Part shown: positions 45,391 through 59,654 of the stretch, piece by piece
Numbering within the stretch: position 1 is the first letter of the stretch
Layout of the letters: each line of letters opens with the position of its first letter
Origin: Mallotus nudiflorus
Lineage: Eukaryota; Streptophyta; Magnoliopsida; Malpighiales; Euphorbiaceae
DNA: 64,000 bases
Direction of reading: 5' to 3'
Assembly: GCA_947683625.1 (NCBI GenBank)
Contig: CANTUR010000240.1
Span: 1,173,501 to 1,237,500 of the forward strand
Made by a program: the position numbers and the translations under genes
Notes under the pieces: generated by a model
Seen by the model: only the letters and a program-made list of their open reading frames with translations
The model's database searches: none
Told to the model about the DNA's origin: nothing

Positions 45391-46990
45391 GGCAAAGAGT
45401 TTTTATTATATTAATTTATAAATAACTGTATAGTATTTATACATTGATAGGTTATACAAGATGTTGCCAATTTGATAAAGAATTGGTGAATGCCTAAAGA
45501 CTTGATAAAGATGTTGCCAATTTGATCTTTAGAGGAAATAAAACCAATTTAAATGAAACCCTTTGTCACTTGCTTGCAAAAAAATGAAAGTTAAGCTTAA
45601 TATGTTTAGTACAAGCATGAAAGATAGGATTAGAGGACATATAGGCTCCAATATTATCACACCATATTAGTTTAGTAGGATAAGAGATGCCAAGTTCAGA
45701 CAATAAAGATTGAATCCAAATTAATTCATTAGTAGCATTAGCAGGAGCTTTGTACTCACTTTTAGAGGAAGAACGAGCTACAGTAACTTATTTCTTAGCA
45801 CTCTAAGAGTTTAGTGAATTCTCTAGATAAATACCATAGCCACTAGTAGAGCAACATATGTTTAGACACCCTCCTCAATCATTATTAGAGAAGCATTAAA
45901 GAAAGAGTTTGTTAGTATAGTCAAAATGAAGAGAATAATTGATGGTGTGCTTGAGGTATTAGAGTAGCCTCTTCACAGCTGCCCAATGGACTTTGATTGG
46001 GGAGTGCTTAAATTGACAGAGGCAATAAACTACAAATATGATGTCTGGATGAGTGAAGGTTGTATACTAAAGAGCATTAACCACATAGCGGTTAAGTTAT
46101 GGTTGATTAAAAGACTTACCGAGATGCTTGGACAGGACAAGAGTAGTTTCCATAAGAGTGAGGCAGCCTTTGGCATTTTACAACCCAACTTTGATAATTA
46201 GATCTTTTACATATTTTTGTTGATTGATGGAAACACTAGCAGGTGTTTAAGTCATTTAAATACCAAGAAAATATTATAGGCACTGGACATCTTTTACTAG
46301 AAATTCTTTATGAAGCTGAAAGATTACTTGATTAATGATTGATGAAGAAGAACCTGTATGAATAATATCATTAAATAAATGAGTAAGATTATCAAGTCAA
46401 TGCCTTGCCAAAAAAACATTTATGAGTCAGCTTTAGAGGTGGTAAAGCCTTATTGTAAGAGAAAAGTGCTTAATTAGGAGAACTAAGCATGTGGGGCTTG
46501 CTTCAAACCATAAAAATATCATTGTAGAAGGAAGACATAATCCAGATGCTGTAGAGTTTGGAACCCTTGAGGTTGTTCTATGTAGATAGTGTTTGTAAAG
46601 TCACTATGAAGAAAGGCATTAGAGATGTCTAATTTTTACAAAATCTAGTTTTTCATGGTAATAAAGAGAGAATGAGATGAATTATTGTTGATTTCACCAC
46701 TAGGTTGAAAGTTTAATTATAGTCAACATCATTATGTTGATTATACCCCTTGGCTATAAGTTAGGCTTTATAGTGAGAGATACTATTATTAGGATTTCTT
46801 TTTATACAAAAAATCCATTTGTTTCCCACTATGTTATGATTTAAAGGTCAATGTACAATTTGCCAGGTATTATTTTAGAGAAGAGCAGTAAATTCATCCT
46901 TTATGTCATTATGCCATTTCATATTCTTTTTGCAATAGTGAAAGTGTGTGGTTCAAGTTGAAAAGGGGAAGTGGTGGATTGGGTTTAGGT
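45390..46990 (-). pseudogene. Ty1/copia RT and RNase H remnant
   Basis: On the minus strand, decayed copia pol is visible: an RT entry 'NHNIVGNKWIFCIKRNPNNS' (about 46790-46850), 'LIAKGYNQHNDVDY', and RNase H 'VARSSSKSEYKAPANATNELIWIQSLLSELGI' with 'LIWCDNIGAYMSSNPIFHACTKHIKLNFHF' (about 45580-45790). Numerous stops and frameshifts; no LTRs or primer site found near it. It is unrelated in detail to copia element F. Confidence 0.75.
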
Positions 46991-49900
46991 GAGATGGGCT
47001 TGGTGATAGGTTATAGTTGAACAGCTCAAGTTCATATAACGAGTTCAAACAGAAGGTAGAGGCTGGGTAGTGGTGGTGTTTGGGACCTTAAGTTTCCAAT
47101 AGTCATTTAGCACTCTTTCTCAAGTGACGCTAAACTCTACAAACATGCATCAATTAAATCTTTAAATTATGGGTTAACTCTCATTAACACCCTAAAAATA
47201 AGACAATATACAAAAAATGCAAGGCAAGGCACTAAGTAAAGTTATAGAGGATTGGATTGAATTTAGCTCTCTCGAGTCATTGATTAATCCAACATATATT
47301 TGTGGGTCTCTTAGATCCACCATTGCTCAATACATAGATCTAAACTAAAGTTACACTTGGACATAACACAACACTCAATAAGCTCAACAAATATAATATG
47401 CAACATAAACAAGAACAAGATCTATAAAATAAAACCCAAGAGAATATCAAAACACTAATTACAAAAGAGAAAGAAATAGAGATTCTTATTAAGAAGCTTG
47501 TGAATCTTTAATGGTGGCTCTTCCTCTAGATTTTTTTTCTCCTCTTTCTTCTTTTTTCTCTCTTGGTTATTATGAATTTGTAAAATTAGAGAATCCCCTT
47601 GGAAAATTATGGTTCTTGTCCTTATATGGCCTTTTCTAGAATGTCATTTCACTGCCCTTAGATTTGCTCTTTTGAAATGTCCATCTCAGTATGTTCTGTA
47701 CTAGAATCATGCATGTCACGATTGTGCATTAAGCCACAATTGTGGAAGAGGGCTTATAATGAAAGGGTGGCAATTGCTATACTGACGTGCTCGCCATAAA
47801 AGATTAGGCTATCAAGATCCCATGATCCCTAAGCTATCGTTGTGATAGAACCATAATCCGGAATTGATGCTTGCTTTGAACATCCAGCATTCACACTTCA
47901 TACTGCACTCATGACAGAACCTCTTGCTCTACTTTTTCTTCTATTGCTCCTTAACACCTTTAAAACCTCTCTTTTTTTTTTAGAAAAACAAAATAAAATG
48001 TAAAAGTATATAATTTTATAACTAAATTAATCTAAATGCAAACTAAAGTAAATAATTGCATGATCAAATGTATCCTAAAACTATATGTAATTTAGCACCA
48101 ACAAATACCCCCATATTTGAATGTTGGCTTGTCCTAAAGCAAACTTAAGAACAACAACCATCAATGTAATGAGCAAAGCATATATCCAACTTTTGTTGAG
48201 TTCATATCACAATCTTCTTTTAATATCTAGTTTAAGGTTCTCATAAACAAAGTTAATAAGTTAAATTGAGAAATATAAGTTACCAAGTGAAGAGCATGCT
48301 GTCCATTGAAAATCACACAACGATGGATCAAAATTTTAAGAAAAATATAAATGAATAAAAAAGATGTCAAGATAAGGTAGCTCTTAATTTGGAATTTGGA
48401 AATTACTTTCTAAATTCAACTCTCTCCTTTTTATTTTCTTTTTAGCTTTATGGTTTTTCTTCCCTCTCTTAATAGTTCCATGTCTTTCCTAGAATACTTA
48501 ACATGAACATTGTCGAGGGGGTTCTTTGAATACTCTTACTCTTTTGCAAGAGCATTGGAGTAAATGGAATTTGAGTGCATAGCACATTTTGTTCTCTTTT
48601 CTTTAGAATTTGGGAGAGAGTATTTTTTTACAACCTCTTTCGCATACAACTAAAAGCAACCTTAGAAAGAAATTTAATTCTTTTACCATACTAATTCCCA
48701 AAACATCAACTCATAATATGAACAAATGAATAACAACATACATTAGATATATTATTTCAAATTCTCAACTCAAATTGTTAACAAAGCTTAAAATGAACTC
48801 AAGCTAAACATTAATAGAAGATTAAATAACTTGGTCTCAAAAAGACCACAAACATACACAAAATTCACAACAACACTTAAATGACCCATTGTCATTAATA
48901 TATGTGGTAGGCACATGCATAGCTATAACTCAAGTATAAAAAGTCCTAAAAGAAAATAAAAATCACAAACAAGTATTATGAACATGAAATTATGAAAACT
49001 AAACTAATATAAAACTAAAAAGAAAAATAAAAAAATTTAAAATTAAGGAAAAGAGGTTGACTCTCCTTGTGGAAAAGATTCAAGTGCTATAGTGTTAGAT
49101 TAGTGAGTTCATGGGCTTAAAAGTAAATTTTGCAACCGATAGCTTTAAAACTAAAGAGGAATTTGCAAATTATCACTTTGGTCCCCATATGTTTTACAAA
49201 ATTTTTGTTTAATTCCCCACAACAACACTACAACAACTTAGCAATAACCCAACAACGAAACAACAACATAACATCAACGATCACAGATCCACAGCTCATG
49301 AACAACACAACAACCAACCAATAAACAAATCAACAAAATATCAATAGCTCATCAACAACACAATAATGACTAAACACCCCAATAACAAAACAACAACTCA
49401 ACATCTACGACAATGACTCAACTACCAACAACAAGCCAACAACAATAATCAACAACTCATCAACAACTCAATAATGACACAATAATCTATCAACAACCCA
49501 ACATCAATAATAATTTATAATTATTTTTATACATAAATTAAGGGTTATTACAAAGGGTTGCTTTCAAAAAAGAAAAAATCTGAGATCTTTTGCCAAAACT
49601 AAAAAATTTGATTTAAAATTATCAATATTGCAAACATTAATTTAAATTTTTATATCAAGAGGGTAGAGATCAAATATCAATTGTATTCAAATTTTTACTT
49701 TTTCTGTCAATAGAAATATGATTCCGGATTCATTCCAACTATGTCAATGAGGAACATAAATACAAGAGCTTCTTGATAAATCAGGACAAACCAAAATCGG
49801 AACAAAATAAGGTTAATTATAACCTTAACTCCATAAACCTTTTGAAGTTACTTTTTAAGTAACCACTTGTTTAGTCATATTAAAACTCTATCCTATATGC

Positions 49901-50075
49901 CAGAGTTTTGGTATGACTAAATTACTTGGAGAGAATGAATCAGAGTTCAAATATAATTTAATTACAAACATGACTCAATAAATTAAAAGAAAGGTCCAAA
50001 AACCTTTATCAAAATAGACTGAATAAAATTCATTCAAGTGTTTCATCCGCTGGCTCCTTGCTACCAGCTTACATG
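46991..50075. other. AT-rich repeat-like DNA without recognisable genes
   Basis: Scattered open frames carry no recognisable domain. The stretch 49215-49500 is low-complexity, rich in CAACAA and 'caacaactca' motifs. The stretch 47960-48180 resembles non-coding parts of LTR elements, but no repeat partner exists in the window. Confidence 0.5.
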
Positions 50076-51440
50076 TTTGTAACTTTTGAAGCTTCATGCG
50101 CTTTCTGAAGAATTTCTGGTGGCTCCACAAGGTGACTGTTGGTGGCAGCTGTTTCTCCCTTTTCCTTAGGTGTTATTCTTATAAGCTCTTTACTCTTGAA
50201 CTTTCTCTGACTTTATTTTTTAGCATTTTCTGGGCTCAAGGGTGGGATTGGGCTTCCAAAGTGCGCACGGGTGGGCTCTTTTCAGTTTAGGTGACCCATC
50301 CAAAGCTTCACCCAATTGCTTTTGGTCATCTGAGGTTTTTTTGTTGTTGTTGTGGGAATTATTGCTGCGTTTGTTCTGATTTGAGTCTACCTCTTCAGGG
50401 CACAGGTTAGTGCTTTTTCCATCCTTTGCACAAACACTGCTGCCACTAACATTCTTCTTTTTGGCTAATGCTTAGGGTTTTAAAACTAAGGATGGGTACT
50501 AGTGTCAGGAGGTTATTGTCTATTATATCTTCTTCTTGATATGGCCCATTCTTCCCTGAGAATTATCCTGTTGCCTGCTCAAGAAATAGCTAGTTTTGAC
50601 TAATGGGTAACAGCTTTTCCGTTTGGACTGGTTGAAGTTTGAAGCTTGCTTGCTCATTCTAGTACAAATTACAGCTGGTCATCACCTTTTTCGTCGAAAT
50701 TGCTTTGAACCATGGTTCGTAGGCTAGATTATTGGTCACCTTATATCTTTTCTCCTCTTCAAATTCAATATTCTTGCACACTGCTATTGAATGATTAAAG
50801 AATCCACACAAGCAGTAGAATGAATGCAATCTTTCGTATTGAAAGAGCACCCGATGATCTTTGTCATTTCTTTCGGTGTTGAATCCCCTTGGTAATGGTT
50901 TCTTAAGGTCAAGTAAGGCTCTAAATCTTATAATTGGCTCCCATTCCTCATTTAAAAAGCTAGAATTCTCAACATGTTCTAAATCTGCACATAAGCTTTG
51001 AGCTATGGGTAAGGCATTTTCTTTAGTTATCTAGTTTAGGGAAAGTCCTGAGACTTGAACCCACATGCCCTCGGAAGAGAGGTCAAGTTCTCTAATGTCA
51101 AGTTTTGCTCCCATTCTTTGAGAACAAACAAGTTTTTGTGTATTGCCTAAGGCTTCTCTTATATGACTCGTAGTTTGTCATTCATAGATTCAAACTTAAT
51201 GAGCAACAAATTGAAGCCATAAGTTCCTTGACATTGGAAGATTTTGAGAAAATTCATACTTGTGCTATGATCTACAAAATGGCGGATGTTGTGTATTTCT
51301 GGCCAAAGTAAAGTTTCCTAACCAGTGACAGCTTTTATTTTTGTTTTGCATGACTAGGTGCATCAGAGAGTTCCAGAGAGAGTACTTGCGAGTTGATGTG
51401 ATCCATTTCTTCATTAATGCTCTGACTCCTCTTCATCTCT
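50076..51440 (-). pseudogene. LINE ORF1-type protein remnant (DUF4283 plus CCHC zinc knuckle)
   Basis: The minus strand begins near 51430 with 'EEMDHINSQVLSLELSDAP' and 'LSLVRKLYFG', the start typical of DUF4283 proteins; then 'LSSEGMWVQVSGLSL', 'ENALPIAQSLCADLEHVE', 'IIRFRALLDLKKPLPRGF' and the zinc knuckle 'YERLHSFYCLCGFFNHSIAVC' with 'YEPWFKA' after it (50659-50850). This arrangement is that of plant LINE-1 ORF1, an RNA-binding protein, or of stand-alone DUF4283 genes. No endonuclease or RT follows, so the copy is incomplete. Frameshifts break the N-terminal half. Confidence 0.75.
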
Positions 51441-52382
<942 letters not shown>

Positions 52383-52503
52383 CTTAAATAATGTAAGTTC
52401 ATTACTTAAATAATGTAGGTTCATTGACCTTCACTTGCAAGTTTATTAATTATCACTTGTAGTTTCATTGACCTTTAAACCTATAGGTTCATTAACCTTC
52501 TAC

Positions 52504-54016
52504 TGGGTTTCATGATTCTATACGCAGCGGAAAAAATAAATCAGAAACCTGAACCCGGATCCAAGTAATTTGATTAATTGAATGAATCTAGGCTATTCGT
52601 TTTCTTACCACAAATGCAGAAGAGGCAAGAAATCTAAAATGGAGAGAGGAGGTTCACTTCGGTAACATCCTACCTCGAGTTTTTAATTTAGCAGTTTGGA
52701 TTTGAGACATCTCCAAAAGAATCCGTCCTCCACAAGTGTCCACACAAATAGCCCTTGATTTTGAAAATGAATATTTGTGTGCTAACACATTCTCTTGATT
52801 TCTTACAAATCAAGAATAAAAAGAACTATGTGTTTTGTTTTCTAAAAGGAGAGAAAACAAATTTGCTGGTAGAATAATGAGAGTGTATAAAACACTAGAT
52901 AATATAACATATTTATAGACATTTAAATTAGGGTTTCACTTACCAAATAATCTTTTGGTAATTTATCACTTATTCTTATTTTGATTTTATTTAGAATTAA
53001 ATTAGAAATAAAATTCTATTTATTTAAGATAACCTTTACCTTAAATAAATAAATAAATATTTTATTTATTTATTACCATAGAGCTTATTTGGACTTGTTA
53101 AACCCATATTCATTTTAGGCTTATTCAAAGTGTATGACCCTGTAGATTCACATGACGCTGACAGTGAGCCTTAAATATCTATTTAGGCCTACAAGTCATA
53201 AGTGACCTCTAGCAAGACATTATGACTATCTAAGTTATGTGAAGTCAATAATCTGACATAACTTAATATACAGTGAATATTCTAGGTCCCTTTGTCACAT
53301 GATATGTTAACTGAATATAAGACAGATTATGTCATCCTTATAGAATTTGATCATGTAAATTTTTGATTCCAAATATACTGAGAATGATAACTCTTTATCA
53401 ATTTACTTTAGCATGACCATGCATTTTTCTCAGTCTATCTTATCAAGAGGCCCATAGATATCTTACTCATATTAAATAAGGAACAAATTCCTTCTCAATT
53501 ACTCACATTCCTCACATAACTCAATTTATACCCTACAACAACCTATTTTATCATGTAGTTAAAGATAATGTAAGATTGTGTTAAAATACAAAATAGTTAT
53601 GTATAAATCCATGGTGATTTCAAGGTTAGAGGACTAAGCCAATATTATTGTTATGAGAATTACTTATGATAATTATCTATATAGTATTCTTATGATGGGT
53701 CAATCTAGCACTTTATTTATTAAATAAGTACCTATGAGTTAACTTAATATCTCATATTCATTATTAGTAAAACATAATTATTAATCAATACCATACTAGC
53801 CATAATACATTGTTATGACTAGGGATAATATGAATAGAACTCATATTTAATCTAAGAGTTTTACTATCAAGTCACATACTTGATGACCTTAGTAAGAATT
53901 GACTATTTAAGTAATTATCATAACATAAAATGATAATGAAAAATGACACTTTATTAAATAAAATGATAAAGTCAAAACATGGTAATACATGATTGACCTA
54001 GTACTTATCACCAACA
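52504..54016 (-). repeat. Element F 3' LTR (left)
   Basis: 1513 bp from TGGGTTTCATG to TCACCAACA on the plus strand. A purine tract (minus GTGGGAGAT) directly precedes it in element orientation, at 54017-54025. Confidence 0.9.
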
Positions 54017-54036
54017 ATCTCCCACTTGCATTAGGC

Positions 54037-54860
54037 CTAATTTATATTAAAACTAATACCCATGGACCTAGTATAACTCTCATGTTTAGGGTGTGAAAGA
54101 GGCTTAGTCAGTGGAACAGTAACATTATCATTTATAGGTACTCTGCATATCTTCACGTCTCCTCTCTCAATGATTTCTCGAATGAGATGATAATGCATGA
54201 GTATGTATTTGGATATATGATGTGATCAGGGCTCCTTAGCTTGAGCTATAGCTCATTATTGTCACAATATAAGTTCACTGGATCTGATTTACTAGGAATA
54301 ACACCTAGTCCATTCATGAACTTCTTGATCCAAACAACCTCCTTAGCTACTTTTGAGGCAGCTATATACTTAGCTTCTGATGTAGAATCTATAATGGTGT
54401 CTTGCTTGGAACTCCTCCAACTCACTGCACCTCTTTTCAAATAAAACACATAACTTTACTGTGATTGAAAATCATCTTTCTCAATTTGAAAGCTGGCATC
54501 TGTGTAATTATTTACAACTAGCTCATCTTTTTTACCACCATACAATCAAAATGCATCCTTAGTTCTTCTCAAGTACTTAAGGATATTTTTAACTGATGTC
54601 TAGTGACTTTTACCTAAGTTTGAAAAGTATCTACTCATTGTGCTTAAGGCATATGAAACATTAGGTCGAGTGCACAACATTGCATATATAATAGATCTAA
54701 TAGCAGAAGTATATGGAATCTTACTTATACTGTCTCGCTCATCTTGTGTCATAAGACAATAAGTCTTTCTGAGACTAATGCCATGTGACATTGGCAAGAA
54801 TCCTCTCTTAGAGTCTTGCATGCTAAACTTGTTTGATACTTTATTAATGTAAGCGCTCTA
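54037..54860 (-). pseudogene. RNase H of element F
   Basis: Minus strand: 'RPNVSYALSTMSRYFSN' (RT/RNase H junction), 'GAVSWRSSKQDTIIDSTSEAKYIAASKVAKEVVWIKKFM' and 'LYCDNNEL', the copia RNase H signature. The reading ends with 'HPKHESYTRSMGISFNIN' and TAG at 54037-54039, twelve bases from the purine tract. Confidence 0.9.
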
Positions 54861-55640
54861 ACTTAGGCCAATAAGCCTTTTAGATTTATCTCTATAGATC
54901 TTGATGCCTAATATATTAGCAGCTTCACCCAAGTCTTGCATTGAAAAATAATTCCCTAGCCATGATTTAACATTTTGTAAAATAGGGATATCATTTCTAA
55001 TGAGTAGTATGTCATCAATATACAACACTAAAAGCATAATTGCGCTCCCACTAAACTTTTTGTAGACACAAGGTTCATCTGCATTCTTAATGAAGCTAAA
55101 CTTATTGACTGCTTCATCAAAATAAAGATTTCAACTCCAAGATGCTTGCTTCAGTCCATAAATGGACCTTTGAAGCTTGCATACCTTTCTAGATTTCTTA
55201 AGATTGACAAAACCCTCTACTGTGTCATGTTCACATCCTCAAGTATGTTGTTTTGACATTCTCATGTTTCCATTAAAAAATGTTGTTTTGACATCTATTT
55301 GACATATTTTATAATCATAGTATATAGCTACAGTAAGGAGAATTTAAATAGATTTCAGCATAGCTATTAGTGAAAAGGTTTTATCATAGTCCATGCCGTG
55401 TGTTTGTTTGAAACCCTTTACAACTAGTCTTGCCTTAATGGTATACACATTGCCATCCATGTCTATTTTCTTTTTAAAAAACCATTTGCATCCAATAGTT
55501 TTTAAGCCATCAGTTGGGTTAATCAAGGTCCAAACTTGATTATCATACATGGATTACATTTTTTATTTCATGGCTTCTAGCCATTTCTTAGAGTCAGGAC
55601 TATTTATGGCCTTTTGATAGGATATGGGCTCACTTTGATC
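54861..55640 (-). pseudogene. Reverse transcriptase of element F
   Basis: Copia RT starts with 'DNQVWTLINPTDGLKTIGCKWFFKKKIDMDGNVYTIKARLVVKGFKQTHGMDY' (55344-55550). The catalytic box follows near 55010 as 'LLVLYIDDILL' (Tyr-Ile-Asp-Asp intact). Stops and frameshifts lie near 55200-55330. Confidence 0.88.
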
Positions 55641-56700
55641 CATAATCAACACATCATTATCATTAGTTATGAGAAATCCATATCTCATAGGGATTTGACA
55701 TGTCCTACCAAACCTCCTTAGGCCTTCTGATACTTATGCAGGTTCAAGAGTTACTTATTGATCTAGCTACGGTTTCATACTTAGTACAATGCTATTTTGT
55801 GGGTTTTGAATTTCTTTAAGTTGGAATGTGCTCCTATTAGATCCTTTGGAAATAAATTCTCTTTCCAAAAATACACTATTTCCAACAATAAACACTTTAT
55901 TCTCAGAAGCATTATATAAATAACATCCTTTAGTTTCTTTAGGATATCCCATAAAATGGCATTTATCATATTTGGGTGCTAGTTTATTTGAGATTTAACG
56001 CTTCATATAAGCATCACATCCCCAAATCTTAAGAAAAGATAAACTAGGAGGTTTTCCAGTCCACATCTCACATGGTGTCTTTTCAACTACTTTTATTGGA
56101 ACTCTATTCAAAATGAATGCAATAGTTTCTAAAGCATAACCCTAAAAATAAATTAGAAGATTATATTGACTCATCATTGATTGAACGATATCCAATAAAG
56201 TCCAATTTCTCTATTCAAACACACCATTCCATTGTGGTGTACCTAGAGGAGTCAATTGTGAAATAATCCCACAATCTTTAAGATGATCTATAAATTCTTG
56301 GCTTAAATATTCACCACCTCGATCAAATCTTAATGTTTTAATATTTTTTACCAAGTTGGTTTTGCACTTCATTCTTGAAAACTTTGAACTTTTCAAAAGA
56401 TTCAGATTTATGTTTTATTAGATAGACAAAGCAATATCTATTGAAATTATTTATGAAAGAGATGAAGTACTGGAAATCTCCTCCAATAGTTGAGCTTAAT
56501 GGCCCATTACATCTAAATGTATAAGGCCCAATAAATAATTATCTCTCTCACCTTTTCCAGTAAAATGGTGTTTTAATCATTTTTCTTAGTAAATAAGATT
56601 CACATGTTTCAAATAATTCATAATCAAATGAATTCAAAAGCCCATTTTGGTGAAGCTTTAAAATACGTTTCTCATTTATGTGGCCTGAACGACAATGCTA
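55641..56700 (-). pseudogene. Integrase of element F
   Basis: Minus strand blocks: 'KTLRFDRGGEYLSQEFIDHLKDCGIISQLTPLGTPQWNGV' (second Asp and approach to Glu, 56211-56330), then the C-terminal part 'KMPFYGISKETKG'-like region with 'YPKETKGCYLYNASENKVFIVGNSVFLEREF' (55767-55950). The first Asp region lies near 56470 and is poorly preserved. Confidence 0.85.
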
Positions 56701-57192
56701 GAGATAGGTAGTGTTTAAATAATTAGATTTAAACTTCTTTGTATTAATGTTACAAATTGACTTTTCATTAGTGTCTTCAACATTTAGAACATAAAGACCA
56801 TTAGTGAATGGAGCAAATCCATAAAAAATGTTATCATGATAAATATTATTCCTCATAATAAATTCAAAACCTTTCTTGTCCAAACAAGAGACAAAAATAA
56901 TATTCCTACACATAGTAGGCACATAATAACAATTTTCCAAATTTAAAACAAGTCCACTAGGCAAAGTTAACTTATAAGTCCCTACAGCTAAAGCAACAAC
57001 TCTTGCTTCATTGCCAACTCGTAGGTCCACTTCGCCTCTAGCCAATGATCTACTCCTTTTTAGACCCTGAACATTAGTGCAAATATAAGATCCTAATCCA
57101 GTATCTTTTATCCAAGAATCAGAAGTAGAAAAATTAATTTCTATAATATGAATACTTAAAGAAGTAGTCGTACTACCCTTATTCTTGTTCAA
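56698..57192 (-). pseudogene. Protease and pre-integrase region of element F
   Basis: Open stretch of 164 codons: 'SDSWIKDTGLGSYICTNVQGL' is the protease active-site region (family form D-T-G/S-x-x-x-H; 'KDTGLGSYIC' here, so the His is replaced), followed by 'LPSGLVLNLENCYYVPTMCRNIIFVSCLDKKGF' and the pre-integrase part. Confidence 0.85.
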
Positions 57193-58015
57193 ATCATTTA
57201 TATATAGCTTGTAATTTCTTTTCCAATTACTTGGCTCATTATAGAAAAAGTATATTCCCTCCTTTGGTGGCTTTGCTTGAGGTTCAACTTTGAACTTGGG
57301 CTTGGGCTTTGGTTTTGGCTTCTAAAAGCCTTTGGAAGCCTTGCCTTGCCCTTTCCAATCTTTTTCATGTCCTTTTCTTATTAACCATTAGAATATCCTT
57401 GGTGGAATTCTTGATGTTCTTTTCAACAGTTTTAAGTATCCTATGCAACTCTTAAATAGTTTTATCCATACTATGCATATTGAAATTCATGATGAAACCA
57501 TCATAAGTTTCAGGCAAATATTGGAGAATGATATCAACAACCAATTCTAGTTCAATCTTGAGACCAAGCTTGTCTAAAAGTTCAAGATGACCCTTCATCT
57601 TGATAACATGAGGACTGATAGAGCTACTAGCAGCTAACTTGTAGAAGAGCAATGCCCTGATGGTATTGAACCTTTCGATTCTAGCTTTCTCTTAGAACAT
57701 TTCCTTGAGATGACCTATCATAGTATAAGCCTCTATTTCCATTAGTTGCTTTTAAAGCTCAGACTCTATGCATCCAAGCATGAGACAAGTGATGTCAACT
57801 AAATCATTAGGATGCTTACTATAAGCATCCTTTTGTGCTCTAGGAGCATTAGCAGTTGGTTCCTCTAGGATGGGTTGATCAAGGATATATTTCTTTCTTT
57901 ATTGTCTAAAAAAAATTATTAAGTTTTTATGCCAATCAAGAAAGTTAGTCCTATTTAGCTTATTCTTCTTTAGGATCAATCATAGTGACATGGTAGGTGC
58001 AGTGTTTGATGTCAT
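57193..58015 (-). pseudogene. gag of element F (UBN2 type)
   Basis: The start is the ATG at 58015 ('MTSNTAPTMSL'), followed by 'NFLDWHKNLIIFF', 'KHPNDLVDITCLMLGCIESEL', 'RALLFYKLAASSSISPHVIKMKGHLELLDKLGLKIELELVVDIILQYLPETYDGFIMNFNMH', the gag-polypeptide of LTR copia type. A Lys-rich stretch near 57300-57370 stands where a zinc knuckle should be; I could not see a clear CCHC. Several Gln/Arg codons are stops (TAA/TAG). Confidence 0.85.
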
Positions 58016-59637
58016 TATCTACAAAAAAATATATATATAGTACATATTATTAAAGAGGCATAAGAAAACTCCCACTAAATTTTTATAAATTATAAAACCC
58101 TCAAAATAATTTCAATAATTAAAATTTCTTAGTGGGCCAAGGTCCGTAAGAAAGCTTTGGCTTATCACTTAAAGTGTGGTTATTTAGGTAGGTAACACTT
58201 TACCAATTGCATCTTATGTAATTCTTGGATAATTATAGGATATCACATGTACTGGTATATCCTATCAAATGCCCTAGGTCCAAAACCATTTTGATAACCT
58301 AATTAAGTCTAACTAACTCAAACATATAGATATCACTATTATCCATCTTATTTTATTTAGATGGCTTTATACATATTTCTTTGGCATAATCTATATATAG
58401 CAATCTAAATCTTAATAAATGTTTATTAATGGAAGGTATTTTAATGACTTAATATTAAATGAGAGTTTAGTTAATTTTTATCTTATTTAGTTATTATTAT
58501 ATTCATCACATGAATGGCATCACATACATAACATAGTAACATAATAAGATAAACGTGACATAGTTTGACCCATAACTAAGTTAATCTTCATAAGCCAATA
58601 TGAAGATTAAAGGTCAAACCTATATGATATTACAAACACAAGTTGAGCCTTCAATTTGGATCTCTATCTTCTATCATGGACCTCCTCCCTGGGCTCCCAC
58701 CTTGGATCTCCATCAAGGGCCTCTAACTTGAATTTGCATATTGGGTATTGATTTACATTACATATTGTAATTAAAGTTATTCTATTACTATTGAATAAAA
58801 TAAAATAAAATAATTACAACAAATAAAATGACTCACAGGCTGTATTTAAAAAATTACAACCCAATAAATAAAATACGATCATATTGGCTTAAGGGCCATG
58901 CTATGCAAATATTCCAAAATAATTCAATTTACAAATTAATTAAATTATTATGTTAAAAAAAATGCATGATAAATCCATTTGGGGTAAAGGGGCAGTGTCT
59001 CTAATGGGGTCCAAGGGGTAGCGCCCTTGGGGGCAATACCCTTTTACAAAGGTTCTAGGGCTGCATCCCTGAAGGCAAACAATTTACTTTAAATCTTTGA
59101 ATGAGTTGCTGCCAAAACCCTAAAACAACACTAATTTTTGTAATCAAATTACTGTCTAATTGATTTGTTCAAAACATATCATTTTTATGTTTAACATTTA
59201 AACACCCGCAACCGTTAACCCTTATTTACTCATAAATCATATTATAGAATAATTAATCTATTTCAAATAGATTTATTCTATATAATTTATTTGACACTTA
59301 AACATATTGCTCTTGACAGAAATCTATATAATCTAAATATTCATGTTTCAAAATTAAATAGAAATCAAATTTGTTGTTCAAATAGAATCCTTATTTTGAT
59401 TTCTTAAAACAATATACATAACATAGAAAACCATAATTATATTCACTATTTAATCATATTAAATGATTATAAACATTAATCAAATTAATGTTTAATATTA
59501 TTTTCATACATATTGTAATTAATTGTCACAAAATCAAAACTATTTGGATAAAAATTTTTGAAAACTCCTTTCTAAAAATGAATTACTCAAACACACATAT
59601 ATTATATACACAAAATCAAATTAATCGAATTACAAGT
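58016..59637 (-). other. Leader of element F with a GC-rich hairpin island
   Basis: 1.6 kb of mostly AT-rich leader between primer site and gag. At 58975-59095 lies a GC-rich island; within it CCAAGGGGTAGCGCCCTTGG (59011-59030) forms a 7-bp stem with a 6-nt loop. No ORF. Confidence 0.6.
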
Positions 59638-59650
59638 GGCTCTGATACCA
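59638..59650 (-). other. Primer-binding site of element F (initiator tRNA-Met)
   Basis: The minus strand reads TGGTATCAGAGCC, an exact match to the canonical initiator-Met primer site, four bases inside the LTR end. Confidence 0.92.
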
Positions 59651-59654
59651 CTAT

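Noticed and set aside
59638..59650. tRNA gene fragments
   Set aside because: The match to the tRNA-Met 3' end here and at 12711, 17603 and 2679 is only the retroelement primer site; no cloverleaf surrounds any of them.
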